A DNA stretch of 64,000 nt. Origin: JALYOC01 sp036675345. Lineage in GTDB: Bacteria > Myxococcota > Myxococcia > Myxococcales > Myxococcaceae. The stretch covers positions 1 through 64,000 of the forward strand of contig JAKFFE010000013.1 in NCBI GenBank assembly GCA_036675345.1. The letters are read 5' to 3'. Shown piece after piece: positions 44,953-53,838 of this stretch; the stretch's first letter is position 1, and each line of letters starts with the position of its first letter. The notes beneath the pieces are model-generated. The model did no database searches. It was not told the origin of the DNA and was given only the letters and a program-made list of their open reading frames with translations. Made by a program: the position numbers and the translations under genes.

Positions 44953-45753
44953 TCAGCCGGTCAACCGCCAGGTCATCAGCGCCCCGATCACCGCCAGCAC
45001 CAGCGCGCCCACCAGCACGCTCCACTCCGACCCCAGCTCGGACTCAGGGGGAGACGCCGGGGGCAACGCCGGCGCCTGCGGTTCCGGCGCCGGCGCCGGC
45101 GGGGGAGAAGGCGAGCTGAACTTGAGCAGCGCGGTGCCGATCTCGATCAGGTCCCCATCCTTGAGGGTCCGGGGCCGGCTGGCCTTGCGGCCTCCCACGA
45201 ACACCCCGTTGGGCGAACCCAGATCCTCCAGCCGGGTGCGTCCCTGCTCGCGCAGGATCCGGGCATGCCGCCGGGACACCGAACGGTCCCGGATCCGCAG
45301 CCCCACCTTGGCCCCCCGGCCAATCTCGGTGATCCCATCCACCACCGGGAACACCCTCCCCAGGTCCAGCCCGGTCAGGCAGGTGAGGGTGGGGCCCTCC
45401 TGGGGTTCCAGCTGGCCTTCTCCTCCGAACAGTCCCTGGAGGAGGGCCACCGTTCCCTCCTTGCGGCCGGGGGGCTCGTCCCTCAGCCGCCGCAGCCGGA
45501 CCCCTTCCCCCAGCTCGATCACCTCCTGGGGCAACCACAGCCGGCGGACCCCGGGCGGGGTGAGCACCCCATCGAAGGCCAGCGGTTCGCCCGCCTCCAC
45601 CACCACCTGCGCCCCCTCGATGTGGGTGGCCAGCTGGCCGGGGCTGACTCCGGGGAGGTGCACCTGATCGGTCGAACCTCCGCCGAAGGTGAAGATTCCA
45701 TCGCGCAGCTCCACCTGGGTCCGCGCGCCACCGTGTTCGATCTCGAGCTTCAT
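44953..45753 (-). CDS. FHA-domain protein with C-terminal membrane anchor
   Basis: This is a 266-residue protein. A canonical FHA domain (about 140-215) has all phosphothreonine-binding landmarks: EIGRGAKVGLRI, SVSRRHARI and LGSPNGVFVGG. The N-terminal 110 residues (FTFGGGSTDQVHLPGVSPGQLATHIEG) repeat the FHA strand outline but lack the SRxH pair, so this may be a decayed second FHA domain. A Pro/Ala/Glu-rich linker leads to one C-terminal helix (about 245-262), which would tail-anchor it in the inner membrane with the FHA domains in the cytoplasm. It may read phosphothreonines made by a Ser/Thr kinase, perhaps the one at 26885. That link is inference. Start ATG 45753, weak ribosome site. Confidence 0.82.
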   Translation of the reverse strand: MKLEIEHGGARTQVELRDGIFTFGGGSTDQVHLPGVSPGQLATHIEGAQVVVEAGEPLAFDGVLTPPGVRRLWLPQEVIELGEGVRLRRLRDEPPGRKEGTVALLQGLFGGEGQLEPQEGPTLTCLTGLDLGRVFPVVDGITEIGRGAKVGLRIRDRSVSRRHARILREQGRTRLEDLGSPNGVFVGGRKASRPRTLKDGDLIEIGTALLKFSSPSPPPAPAPEPQAPALPPASPPESELGSEWSVLVGALVLAVIGALMTWRLTG

Positions 45754-45945
45754 CAACCAGCTGGCAGGAGCAACCGGGGTGCCGCTGCGAACCCTGCGAA
45801 ACTGCACGGGTCCGGGGCAAAGACCGGTCCCACGAAGGGGACGGCGTTGTCCGGAGCGGCGGATTGAGGGAAGGGGCCGGGACCGCGGACGCTCCTCGTC
45901 CGCAGGGCACGGAACTTCGCGCGCGGTCCGGTCCTCCTGCTCGCG

Positions 45946-45951
45946 TAGCAT
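45946..45951 (+). promoter_or_regulatory. TAGCAT -10-like hexamer before the CBM9-like gene
   Basis: TAGCAT ends 9 nt before the ATG at 45961, and there is no ribosome site. It fits the leaderless pattern. Confidence 0.3.
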
Positions 45952-45960
45952 GCTCCGCCG

Positions 45961-47160
45961 ATGCGCCTCTCTTCCGTGGTCCTCGCCGCCGCACTGCTGC
46001 TTTTCGCCTGCCGTGATGAGCAGGCTGGTCCCAAGCCCAGGACCCCGGCGCTTCCTCCCCCCACCGCGGCGGCCCGGGTGCTGGACGCTCCCCCCGCCGA
46101 CCTCACCTTCCAAAGCGGCGGCACCTGGGGCAACGGGGCGGTGCGCTACCTGGGCAGCAAGGTGTTCGCGGTCCAGCCGGGACGGCCGATCACCGTGGCC
46201 CACTACTTCCGCGCCGAGTCCGCCCCTCCCGGTGGCTTCGGGTTCTTCGTCCACCTGGTGGATCCGGACACCGGCCAGATGCTGACCAACGCCGATCACG
46301 AGATCCAGGAGGGCGCGATGCCGCTGGGGCGCTTCCCGGTGGGCAAGGTGGTGGAGGACGTCCATCAGGTGGCGTTGCCTCCCGGGGTCACCCGCGCCCG
46401 GCTGTTGCTGGGTTTCTGGGCCGGGGACAGCCGGCTCCCGGTGGATCAGCCAGGTGCCCAGGATGGAAACCAGCGGATGCTGGGGCCCACCCTGGGGGCC
46501 GGGGCGCCCAGCCTGCCGGAGTACCGGGCCCCGCGGGCCGCCCAACCTCCGCGGATCGACGGGGTGCTGGACGACGCCGCCTGGTCCGCGGCGCCGGAGG
46601 TGCTGCTGGTGGGCAGCTTCGATGGGCGCAAGGCGTCGTTGACCACCCGGGCCCGGCTCACCTGGGACGACGCGAACCTCTACGTGGCCTTCGATTCGGA
46701 CGATCCGGACGCCTGGGGAACCTTCCGCCAGCGGGACGATCCCATCTACACCCAGGAGGCGGTGGAGATCTTCCTGGACGCCGACGGCGACGGGCGGACC
46801 TACAACGAGCTGCAGGTCTCACCGCACAACGTGCTCTTCGACGCCTTCTTCGCCGAGCGCCGCAAGGATCTGGAGAAGGGGATGCTTTGGTCCTCGGGCG
46901 CGGTGAGCGCGGTCAAGGTGCGCGGCACGCTGGACGAGGACGGCGATCAGGACCAGGGCTGGAGCGTGGAGCTGCGGATCCCCTACGCGAACCTGGCCTC
47001 GGTGCCCCGGATCCCGCCGGTGAAGGGGGACCGCTGGCGCTTCAACCTCTACCGGCTGGAGGCGCATGGGCGCAAAAAAGTGGAGGGGATGGCCTTCTCT
47101 CCCCTGCAGGTGGGCGACTTCCACCACCTGCCGCGCTTTGGCTGGCTGATCTTCGACTAG
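45961..47160 (+). CDS. Lipoprotein with CBM9-like carbohydrate-binding domain
   Basis: This is a 399-residue predicted lipoprotein: a short signal peptide ends in LLLFAC (Cys17). The middle region (about 50-185) is a beta-sandwich-like segment of unknown family. The C-terminal half (about 190-399) is a family-9-like carbohydrate-binding (DOMON-like) module. Its landmarks are RIDGVLDDAAWSAAPEV, TTRARLTWDDANLYVAFDSDD, EAVEIFLDADGDGRTYNELQVSP and WSVELRIPYANL. Such modules bind glycan ends or heme or sugar acids, and in myxobacteria they often occur as stand-alone lipoproteins. Ligand unknown. It is divergent from the FHA gene, and the 207-bp gap shows only the TAGCAT hexamer. Confidence 0.75.
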   Translation: MRLSSVVLAAALLLFACRDEQAGPKPRTPALPPPTAAARVLDAPPADLTFQSGGTWGNGAVRYLGSKVFAVQPGRPITVAHYFRAESAPPGGFGFFVHLVDPDTGQMLTNADHEIQEGAMPLGRFPVGKVVEDVHQVALPPGVTRARLLLGFWAGDSRLPVDQPGAQDGNQRMLGPTLGAGAPSLPEYRAPRAAQPPRIDGVLDDAAWSAAPEVLLVGSFDGRKASLTTRARLTWDDANLYVAFDSDDPDAWGTFRQRDDPIYTQEAVEIFLDADGDGRTYNELQVSPHNVLFDAFFAERRKDLEKGMLWSSGAVSAVKVRGTLDEDGDQDQGWSVELRIPYANLASVPRIPPVKGDRWRFNLYRLEAHGRKKVEGMAFSPLQVGDFHHLPRFGWLIFD

Positions 47161-47418
47161 CTAGGTCTCGTCGTGGGAGTTGATCTCCCAGGGAGAGTCC
47201 GCCACCGACCGCTGCGAGGGGTCGCCCAGGAAGTGCAGGTACCCGTTGCTCTCCAGGGTGTCGATCAGCTCCTCGGCCTCCATCTGGGAGATCCGCTTCC
47301 GGTCCACCAGGGCATCTCGCATCATCGCCTTGCCGCGCAGATAGCCCACCGGGCCTCCCGGCAGCAGGGTCTTGAGCTCCTCCACCAACGCCTGCTGATC
47401 GATCTCTTCGGGAATCAT
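47161..47418 (-). CDS. Small helical protein coupled to comEC
   Basis: This is an 85-residue, acidic, mainly helical protein with no membrane segment. The stretch ALVDRKRISQMEAEELIDTLESNGYL looks like a small winged-helix or helix-turn-helix-like core, and the last 20 residues are probably disordered. The ATG lies within an ATGA overlap with the comEC stop, so translation depends on comEC. I do not recognise a named family. Placement suggests an accessory role to DNA uptake, or just shared transcription. Confidence 0.6.
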   Translation of the reverse strand: MIPEEIDQQALVEELKTLLPGGPVGYLRGKAMMRDALVDRKRISQMEAEELIDTLESNGYLHFLGDPSQRSVADSPWEINSHDET

Positions 47419-49853
47419 GGCCCGGAAACGATGCGGAGCCCGTCCTCCTCCGGCAAGGGAAGCGGTCCCTCCCCGTCGAGGTCGCCTGCCCGGTAGCTGG
47501 TCAGGCTCAGCCCGTCCTCGTCACTGCGGAAGGTGATCGCCCCCAGCTGGTCGGTGCGAAGACAGCGGGCCCCCAGGGCCTGGGCGCGCTGCACCACCTC
47601 CGGATGGGGAAACCCGAACCGGCTGTGGGCGGCCACGCAGAACACCACGTAGCGCGGGCGGGCCGCGGCCAGGAAGGCCTCGGTGCTGGAGGTCCGCGAG
47701 CCGTGGTGCGCGGCCTTGAGCACGGTCACCGGGCCCGGGCGCAGCTGCTCCTCGGCCGCGGCCTCGATGTCCCCGGTGAGCAGGAACACCTGGTCGCGGT
47801 GGTGGATCTCCAGCACCACGCTGCGATCGTTGGTCCCCTCCAGCAGCGAACGATCCGCCGGAGGACCCAGCACCCGGATCGTCGCCTCCCCCAGCGTCAG
47901 CGGAGGGTGCCCCCCCTCCACCCACTCCACCTGGGCCAGGGCGTTGGCGGTGGCCACCCGGAAGGCCAGGGTGTCCTCCTCCGCCCCAGCGGGGAGCCAC
48001 ACCCGGCGGGTGGGGAGCTCGGCCAGGGTGGAGGCCAGCCCCAGCGCATGATCCGCGTGGGGATGGGAGAGCACCGCCAGCTCCAGGGCGTTGATCCCCC
48101 GGTCGCGCAGGAACGGGAGCACGAAGCGCTGCCCGGTGTCCGCGCCGCGAGGGCTGCCCCCGCCGTCGATCAGCGCGTGGCGCCCGCGGGAGGAGACCAC
48201 GATCGCATCCCCGTGCCCCACCGCCAGGAAGGTCACCTCCAGCCCCGTCCTCGGCAGCAGGGGGGAGAGCGCCAGCGCCAGCCCCAGCGGTGTCCCCAGC
48301 GAGATCCACCGCCACCGTCCGCGGGCCAGGGCGAAGGTTCCCAGTCCCAGGAAGAACAAGGCGGCGGCGGCGGCCCCGAAGGAGGGGAGGGGCAGGGCGG
48401 CCAGCGGCGCCCGGGCGAACAGCTGCCCCACCCGCAGCAGCAGCTCCGAGGCGTAGGTTCCCAGCCACAGCAGCGGCGAGGCCAGGGTCAGATCCAGGGA
48501 GGCCACCGCCGCGGCCGCCGCCGCCAGGCCGGTGAGCACCGAGCACAGCGGCAGCGCCACCACGTTGGCCACCAGCCCCGCCAGGGAGACCCGGTGGAAG
48601 CTGGAGGCGGTCAGCGGCAGGGTGGCCAGGGAGACCGCCACGCTGGCCGCCAGGGTGATCAGCACCGTCTCTCGCACCCGCTGCAGCCAGTAGCGCCCGC
48701 GCTGGGTGGCCGAGGGCTGGGGCGGGTCCACCGGGATCACCGCCCGGATCGCCGGCGCCAGCAGCACCAGGGAGAGCACCGCCACGAAGGACAGCTGCAT
48801 CGACAGATCGCCCACCGCCGCCGGATCCACCATCCCCACCGCCAGCGCCGCCACCGCCAGGCTGTTGAGCGCGTCCGCCCGTCGCTGCCCCGCCATCGCC
48901 ACCAGAAACGCGCTGGCCATCACCGCCGAGCGGACCGCCGGGGGTTGCCAGCCGGTGAAGGCCACGTACGCCCAGACCAGCGGAATCGAGGCCACCGCCG
49001 AGGGACGGCGCAGATCGAAGCTGCGCACCCGCCGGAACAAGAGCACCGCCAGCCGCCGGGTCAGCCACACCAGCAGCAGGGCCAGCGCCGCCACGTGCAG
49101 CCCGCTGACGCTGAGCACGTGCGCCAGTCCGCTGCGGGCAAAGGTCTCCTCCGCCTCCGCCGAGAGCTCCGTGCGCAGCCCGGCGGCCAGGGTCAGGAAC
49201 AGCGCCGCGGCCTCGGGGGAGGGGGCCAGCTCCCGGGTGCGCACCTCCAGGCCGCGGTGGGTCCGCTCCAGCCACAGCCGCCAGCCAGAGGGAGGGGAGA
49301 GCACCACCAGTCGCTCCGGCTTGAAGCCCCCCTGGTAGCGCACCCCCCGTCGGAGCCGGGGCCGGTGGAGGTCGTACTGACCGGGGTTGGCGGCGGGGGT
49401 CCCCGGCCGCAGCGAGGTCTCCACCAGCACCCGCTGGCCGGGATGGAGTCGCGGCCCACCCGCGTCGGCGTACAGCAGGGCCCGGAACCGGGCGGGTTGC
49501 GAGTCCATCCGTCCCACCGCCAGCCGCAACCGGAGCCCGTCGGAGAAGGCCAGGACCTCCTCCACCTCGCCCTCCACGGTCACCTTCCGGTCCAGAGGAT
49601 CGAACGGAACCACCGTCCGGGCCTGCCACGTCCCAAGGGAAAGCCCGGTGAGCAGACACCCCAGGAGCAGACAGAGGTGGGCGCCGGTGCGGTGCTGCCC
49701 CACCACCGACCAGGTCCCCAGGATCAATGCCGGGACGAGGAATTTCGCCGGATTCTGGCCCGTTTCCGCAGAGAGGTAGGCACCCGCGGCCAGCATTGCC
49801 GCCGGGAACAAGAGGGGGCGCCGCGCCAGGTCACCCCAGGAGCTGCGATCCAT
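47415..49853 (-). CDS. comEC: ComEC/Rec2 DNA-internalisation channel
   Basis: This is an 812-residue inner-membrane protein that carries transforming DNA across the membrane. The order is N-terminal helices and DUF4131, a soluble OB-like region (about 85-190), the Competence polytopic domain (about 230-530; SGLAHVLSVSGLHVAAL is the family landmark), and a C-terminal metallo-beta-lactamase domain. The lactamase domain has the metal motif LSHPHADHALGL and downstream KAAHHGSRTSS, suggesting it degrades the non-transforming strand. The ATG at 49853 has a GGGAGGGGGGATGG ribosome site; an upstream in-frame start at 49916 lacks one. The small gene at 47161 overlaps its stop. It is divergent from cdnL. 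Confidence 0.93.
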   Translation of the reverse strand: MDRSSWGDLARRPLLFPAAMLAAGAYLSAETGQNPAKFLVPALILGTWSVVGQHRTGAHLCLLLGCLLTGLSLGTWQARTVVPFDPLDRKVTVEGEVEEVLAFSDGLRLRLAVGRMDSQPARFRALLYADAGGPRLHPGQRVLVETSLRPGTPAANPGQYDLHRPRLRRGVRYQGGFKPERLVVLSPPSGWRLWLERTHRGLEVRTRELAPSPEAAALFLTLAAGLRTELSAEAEETFARSGLAHVLSVSGLHVAALALLLVWLTRRLAVLLFRRVRSFDLRRPSAVASIPLVWAYVAFTGWQPPAVRSAVMASAFLVAMAGQRRADALNSLAVAALAVGMVDPAAVGDLSMQLSFVAVLSLVLLAPAIRAVIPVDPPQPSATQRGRYWLQRVRETVLITLAASVAVSLATLPLTASSFHRVSLAGLVANVVALPLCSVLTGLAAAAAAVASLDLTLASPLLWLGTYASELLLRVGQLFARAPLAALPLPSFGAAAAALFFLGLGTFALARGRWRWISLGTPLGLALALSPLLPRTGLEVTFLAVGHGDAIVVSSRGRHALIDGGGSPRGADTGQRFVLPFLRDRGINALELAVLSHPHADHALGLASTLAELPTRRVWLPAGAEEDTLAFRVATANALAQVEWVEGGHPPLTLGEATIRVLGPPADRSLLEGTNDRSVVLEIHHRDQVFLLTGDIEAAAEEQLRPGPVTVLKAAHHGSRTSSTEAFLAAARPRYVVFCVAAHSRFGFPHPEVVQRAQALGARCLRTDQLGAITFRSDEDGLSLTSYRAGDLDGEGPLPLPEEDGLRIVSGP

Positions 49854-49939
49854 GGTCCATCCCCCCTCCCGCCAACTCCACAACTCCCCGGAACCACCGA
49901 ACCTACTTGCACCCACTTGTGCGGGTCAACCCGGTCGGT

Positions 49940-49968
49940 TTGATTCAACGCGGCAAATGTGGTAGTTA
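49940..49968 (+). promoter_or_regulatory. Possible cdnL promoter
   Basis: TTGATT (49940-49945), a 17-base spacer and TAGTTA (49963-49968) lie about 60 bp before the GTG. The -35 is good and the -10 weak. Confidence 0.35.
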
Positions 49969-50028
49969 TCCCACCCCTCTCCGCAGTAGCCGGCCTTTCG
50001 GGGCTGGATTTTCAAGGAGGCAGTTCGA

Positions 50029-50538
50029 GTGCAGACCAGCTTCAAAACGGGCGACAAGGCGGTTTACCCAGGCCAGGGCGTCGGCGAAGTCATGGGCATT
50101 GAGCACACCGAAGTCGCGGGTCAGCGCCAGTCGTTCTACGTGCTCCGGATCCTCGAGAACGGGATGCGGATCATGATCCCGATCAACAAGGTCGGCTCCG
50201 TCGGTCTGCGCGAGATCATCAGCGAAGACGACGTGAAGCAGGTCTATGCCATCCTCCGGGAGAAGGACATCTCGGTCGACTCCACCACCTGGAACCGTCG
50301 GTACCGGGAGTACATGGAGAAGATCAAGACCGGCTCGGTCTTCGAGATCGCGGAGGTGCTGCGCGACCTCTACCTGCTCAAGGGCGACAAGGACCTCTCC
50401 TTCGGCGAGCGCAAGATGCTGGACACCGCGCGCTCCCTGCTGATCAAGGAGCTGTCCCTGGCCAAGGGCTGCACCGAGGACGAGATCGAGTCCGATCTGA
50501 AGAAGATCTTCAACCTGGCTCCGGACTCCAAGGCCTAG
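50029..50538 (+). CDS. cdnL: CdnL/CarD-type RNA polymerase-binding regulator
   Basis: This is a 169-residue protein of the CarD_CdnL_TRCF family that binds the RNA polymerase beta subunit and stabilises open complexes at rRNA and growth promoters. It is essential in Myxococcus. The N-terminal polymerase-interacting Tudor-like domain (FKTGDKAVYPGQGVGEVMGI, to about 65) is followed by an all-helical C-terminal domain containing TTWNRRYREYMEKIKTG, which holds the Trp that packs at the promoter bubble. At 169 residues it is the short CdnL form and lacks the HMGA tail of CarD. The GTG start has a perfect AAGGAGG ribosome site. A GNRA-loop terminator follows. Confidence 0.96.
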   Translation: MQTSFKTGDKAVYPGQGVGEVMGIEHTEVAGQRQSFYVLRILENGMRIMIPINKVGSVGLREIISEDDVKQVYAILREKDISVDSTTWNRRYREYMEKIKTGSVFEIAEVLRDLYLLKGDKDLSFGERKMLDTARSLLIKELSLAKGCTEDEIESDLKKIFNLAPDSKA

Positions 50539-50563
50539 TCGGCCTTCCAGCCCCGCAAGACCG

Positions 50564-50591
50564 CGCCCCGCTCCTGCAAAGGACCGGGGCG
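50564..50591 (+). terminator. cdnL terminator with GCAA tetraloop
   Basis: CGCCCCG (50564-50570) pairs with CGGGGCG (50585-50591). Inside, TCCT and AGGA pair around a GCAA loop with one C-C mismatch between the stems. This is a strong hairpin 25 bp after the cdnL stop, followed by TTGTCGTGT. Confidence 0.7.
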
Positions 50592-50615
50592 TTGTCGTGT
50601 CTGACGCACGCCGCC

Positions 50616-50655
50616 AGAAAAGGGGACAGGCTACATTTTCGACGCGTTGCGCCGG
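50616..50655. repeat. Half copy of the GGGGACAGGCTACATTT palindrome
   Basis: The 23 bases 50616-50638 match exactly the reverse complement of the element at 107-160 including its flank. After one extra T the match continues as CGACGCG, then fails, so the second arm is missing. It lies between the cdnL terminator and the stop of the FHA gene at 50659. This looks like a truncated or half-site copy of the same dispersed element. Confidence 0.7.
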
Positions 50656-50658
50656 TGG

Positions 50659-52152
50659 TCAGTCGCCGAAGGCGGCGTCGATGGCCTGGCGGTTGGGCTT
50701 CGGGGCAGGGGCGGCCCCCAGCCGCGACAGCTCGGCCTTGGCGGCCTGGTTCTGGGGATCGAAGCGGATGGCCAGCTTGAGCGAGGCCTGGGCCGCGGCG
50801 GAGTCGCCGGCCTTGGCCAACCGGGTGCCGGCCATCAGGTGGACCGCGGAGAGCTGTCGGCGGATCTGGGCGTTGTAGCTGCTCCAGCCGCCGCCGATCG
50901 CCTCGTCCTGCTTGAGCGCCGACTCCAGCTGTCGCAGCGCGGCCTTCTCGTCCCCGGCGGCCAGCGCCTTCTGCGCCGACTCCCAGGTCCCCTGGAAGCG
51001 GGCCAGCTTGGTGACCACCGGCTGCTGGTCCTTCTTGCGCGCCAGCTCGATGGCGGCGTCCACGTCGCCCCGCTCGTAGCGGGCGAGGATCACCGGATCG
51101 ATCCGCACCTCGGTCTCGATCACCGGTGCTGGCGCCGGCTGGGCCTTGCGCACCGGCGCCGCGCGCTTGGCCACCGGCCGCGGTTCGGGGGCCTTGGGGG
51201 CAGGAGGCTTCGGGGCCGGCCTGGGCGCGATCTCCGCGACCTCCACCCCCTCCGCCTGATCCACCTTGTCCGCGGCGGAGTGGACCGAAGCGGGGACGCT
51301 GCTGGGAACCGGCAGTGGAAGTTCGGCGGGGAGCGGGGCGGAGGCGCTGATCGTCTGGGGGACCTGCTCGTAGCTGGGGCCACCGCTGAACTTGAAGAAG
51401 GCGAAGATGATCACCGAGGCCAGCCCGATCCCCACCGCGCAGGAGGCGATGGCGATCCCGGTGACGTGGGAGTTGAAGAAGGCCCCCTGGGGCCCCGGTC
51501 CCCGGCGGCTGCGGGTGGAGGTCCCGGTGAGGCCCACCCCCGGCCCCCGCAGCCTCAGCTGCGAGGTGCCGATCACCAGCTCGTCGCCGGCGAAGATCTC
51601 CACCTCGCGGTCGATCCGCTGCTGGTTGACGTAGGTGCCGTTCTGGCTGCCCAGGTCCTTGATGAAGAACCGCTCGCCGCGCCGGGTGATCTGCGAGTGG
51701 CGCCGGCTGATGGACGGGTGCTGCAGCCGCAGGGTCGCCAGCGAGGCGCGCCCGATCAGCACCAGCCCCTGCTTCACCGGGGCCAGCTGACCCATCCCCG
51801 GTCCCCGCTCCACGTAGACCGAGGCGGGGGAGTAGCCGGGCTCGGCCACGTCCCCGGTGGCATAGGAGGGGGGCAGTTCCTGGTCCGCGGGTTCCACCGG
51901 GGTGTGGTACCGCCCCGGCCGGGGCTTCCCGGCCGCCGCGGTGGCCTCCTCCTCTCCCTCCGGCTCCCGCATGATCCGCGCCGCGCGCTTCCCGTGGGCG
52001 GGGAACTGCGGCACCCGCTGGGGCGCCGGATCGTCCGCGCGCAGCGGTTCGATCCCGTCATCGAAGGGGAGCTCCAGCTCCGTCTTCTTCTGGGGATCGG
52101 AGGGCCGCGACGCCGGAGGGCGCCCGGGTCGCTTGGGGTTCGACGGCGCCAT
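50659..52152 (-). CDS. FHA-domain protein with membrane helix and TPR-like tail
   Basis: This is a 497-residue bitopic protein. After a disordered N-terminus comes a canonical FHA domain (about 115-210) with VLIGRASLATLRL, SISRRHSQI and LGSQNGTYVNQQ. One transmembrane helix (about 235-262) follows, then a long Pro/Ala linker (about 270-365) that would span the periplasm, and a C-terminal helical region (about 370-490) with TPR-like pairs (GDEKAALRQLESAL, GDSAAAQASLKLAI). It may link cytoplasmic phosphothreonine signals to a periplasmic partner. The ATG at 52152 has only a CAGG, but GATAAT (plus 52163-52168) lies 10 nt upstream. It is divergent from cysS. Confidence 0.82.
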   Translation of the reverse strand: MAPSNPKRPGRPPASRPSDPQKKTELELPFDDGIEPLRADDPAPQRVPQFPAHGKRAARIMREPEGEEEATAAAGKPRPGRYHTPVEPADQELPPSYATGDVAEPGYSPASVYVERGPGMGQLAPVKQGLVLIGRASLATLRLQHPSISRRHSQITRRGERFFIKDLGSQNGTYVNQQRIDREVEIFAGDELVIGTSQLRLRGPGVGLTGTSTRSRRGPGPQGAFFNSHVTGIAIASCAVGIGLASVIIFAFFKFSGGPSYEQVPQTISASAPLPAELPLPVPSSVPASVHSAADKVDQAEGVEVAEIAPRPAPKPPAPKAPEPRPVAKRAAPVRKAQPAPAPVIETEVRIDPVILARYERGDVDAAIELARKKDQQPVVTKLARFQGTWESAQKALAAGDEKAALRQLESALKQDEAIGGGWSSYNAQIRRQLSAVHLMAGTRLAKAGDSAAAQASLKLAIRFDPQNQAAKAELSRLGAAPAPKPNRQAIDAAFGD

Positions 52153-52162
52153 GTGCCTGTGG

Positions 52163-52168
52163 ATTATC
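52163..52168 (-). promoter_or_regulatory. GATAAT -10-like hexamer before the second FHA gene
   Basis: Read on the minus strand as GATAAT, it matches TATAAT at five of six positions and ends 10 nt before the ATG. Confidence 0.35.
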
Positions 52169-52324
52169 GCCGGAAACGGGGCAGATGTTGTGAGGCACTG
52201 TCCACCCGGCACCGCTCGTTCGTCCGGTGGGTGGGAACCCCTCAACCCCGCTGATTTACAGCTATCTCCTCTGCGGAGGTCCCCCTAGATTGCCGTCCCC
52301 CCGCTTTGCTGAAAGGACCGTGAC

Positions 52325-53791
52325 GTGACCGACGCCCCCCTTCGGGTCTTCAACACGATGACCAACCAGAAGGAACCCCTGGTGCCTGCCAGGCCCGGTG
52401 AGTTCGGCGTCTATGTGTGTGGGCCCACGGTCTACAACCTGATCCACATCGGCAACGCCCGGACGTTCACCTCGATGGACGTGGTGGTGCGCTACCTGCG
52501 CTACCGCGGTTTTCGGGTCACCTACGTCCGCAACTACACCGACGTGGACGACAAGATCATCAACGCCGCCGCCAAGACCGGCGAGTCGGCGGTGGGGTTG
52601 GCCGCGCGCTTCGTGGAGGAGTTCCGCCAGGACGCGGCGCGGCTGGGGCTGCTGGAGCCGGATCACTCCCCCAAGGTCAGCGACCACCTCCCGGAGATCG
52701 TGGACATCATCCAGCGGCTGGTGGACCGGGGGATCGCCTACCAGTCGCAGGGGGACGTGTACTTCGCGGTCTCCAAGTATCCGGAGTACGCCAAGCTCTC
52801 GAAGCGGAACCTGGACGATCTGCGCCAGGGGGACCGGGCGCAGACCGGGGACCAGAAGCACGAGCCGCTGGACTTCGCCCTCTGGAAGGCGGCCAAGCCG
52901 GGGGAGCCCGCCTGGGAGAGCCCCTGGGGCAAGGGTCGTCCCGGCTGGCACATCGAGTGCTCGGCGATGAGCGCCAAGTACCTGGGCAAGACCTTCGACA
53001 TCCACGGCGGCGGGCTGGATCTGATCTTCCCCCACCACGAGAACGAGCTGGCCCAAAGCGAGGGCGCCTGGGGAGAGAAGCCGTTCGTGCGCTACTGGAT
53101 GCACTGCGGCTTCCTGGATCTGGAAGGCGCCAAGATGTCCAAGAGCCTGGGCAACGTGGTGGCGCTGCGCGACGCGCTGGGCCGGGTGGACGCCGAGGCG
53201 CTGCGGATGTTTTTCCTCTCCACCCACTACCGGAACCAGCTGAGCTTCGCGGAGAAGTCGCTCTCCGACGCCGAGACCCGGGTGGAGTACTTCTACGAGA
53301 CCCTGCGCAAGGTGGACGAGCGGATCACCGGCAAGGACTTCGGCCAGGGCCCGCTGCACGGGGATCCGGAACGTCACCGCCGCGAGTTCGAGGCGGCGAT
53401 GGACGACGACTTCAACGCCCCCGGCGCGCTGGGCACCCTCTCCGCGCTGTTCAATGAGCTCAACGAGCTGACCGACAAGCCGCCGGTGAAGGACAAGCCG
53501 CTGGTGGGCCGGACCCTGGTGGCCCTGCGCGAGCAGGTGCGCCGGATCGCCCCCGCGCTGGGGCTGCTGGAGGATGAGCCCAAATCCTGGCTGCTGCGTC
53601 GCCGGGAGCGGCTGGTGGCGGCGCGGGGGATCGATCCCTCCCAGGTGGAGGCGCTGATCGCCGAGCGGGCCCGGCTGCGAGCCGCCAAGGACTTCGCCGG
53701 GGCGGACGGGGTGCGCGCGCAGCTGCTGTCGACGGGGGTGGAGATCATGGACACCCCGGCCGGGACCACCTGGAAGGTCTCCGCGGGCTGA
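52325..53791 (+). CDS. cysS: Cysteinyl-tRNA synthetase
   Basis: This charges tRNA-Cys with cysteine using ATP. It is a 488-residue class I synthetase. VCGPTVYNLIHIGNAR holds the zinc-site Cys32 and the HIGH-type motif HIGN (41-44). The second zinc ligands are in HIECSAMS and PHHENELAQ, and KMSKS starts at Lys270. The DALR anticodon-binding domain follows (about 350-430), and the C-terminal helical domain ends at WKVSAG. Length is a little above the usual 460. GTG start with an AAAGGA ribosome site. The M28 peptidase follows 47 bp later. Confidence 0.97.
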   Translation: MTDAPLRVFNTMTNQKEPLVPARPGEFGVYVCGPTVYNLIHIGNARTFTSMDVVVRYLRYRGFRVTYVRNYTDVDDKIINAAAKTGESAVGLAARFVEEFRQDAARLGLLEPDHSPKVSDHLPEIVDIIQRLVDRGIAYQSQGDVYFAVSKYPEYAKLSKRNLDDLRQGDRAQTGDQKHEPLDFALWKAAKPGEPAWESPWGKGRPGWHIECSAMSAKYLGKTFDIHGGGLDLIFPHHENELAQSEGAWGEKPFVRYWMHCGFLDLEGAKMSKSLGNVVALRDALGRVDAEALRMFFLSTHYRNQLSFAEKSLSDAETRVEYFYETLRKVDERITGKDFGQGPLHGDPERHRREFEAAMDDDFNAPGALGTLSALFNELNELTDKPPVKDKPLVGRTLVALREQVRRIAPALGLLEDEPKSWLLRRRERLVAARGIDPSQVEALIAERARLRAAKDFAGADGVRAQLLSTGVEIMDTPAGTTWKVSAG

Positions 53792-53824
53792 GCCTAGGAA
53801 CATGGTCCTGGGCGGCCGGCGCGT

Positions 53825-53830
53825 GCTAAT
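53825..53830 (+). promoter_or_regulatory. TGCTAAT -10-like element before the M28 gene
   Basis: GCTAAT, preceded by T (extended TGnTAAT-like), ends 8 nt before the ATG at 53839. There is no ribosome site. Confidence 0.3.
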
Positions 53831-53838
53831 CCGCGCCC

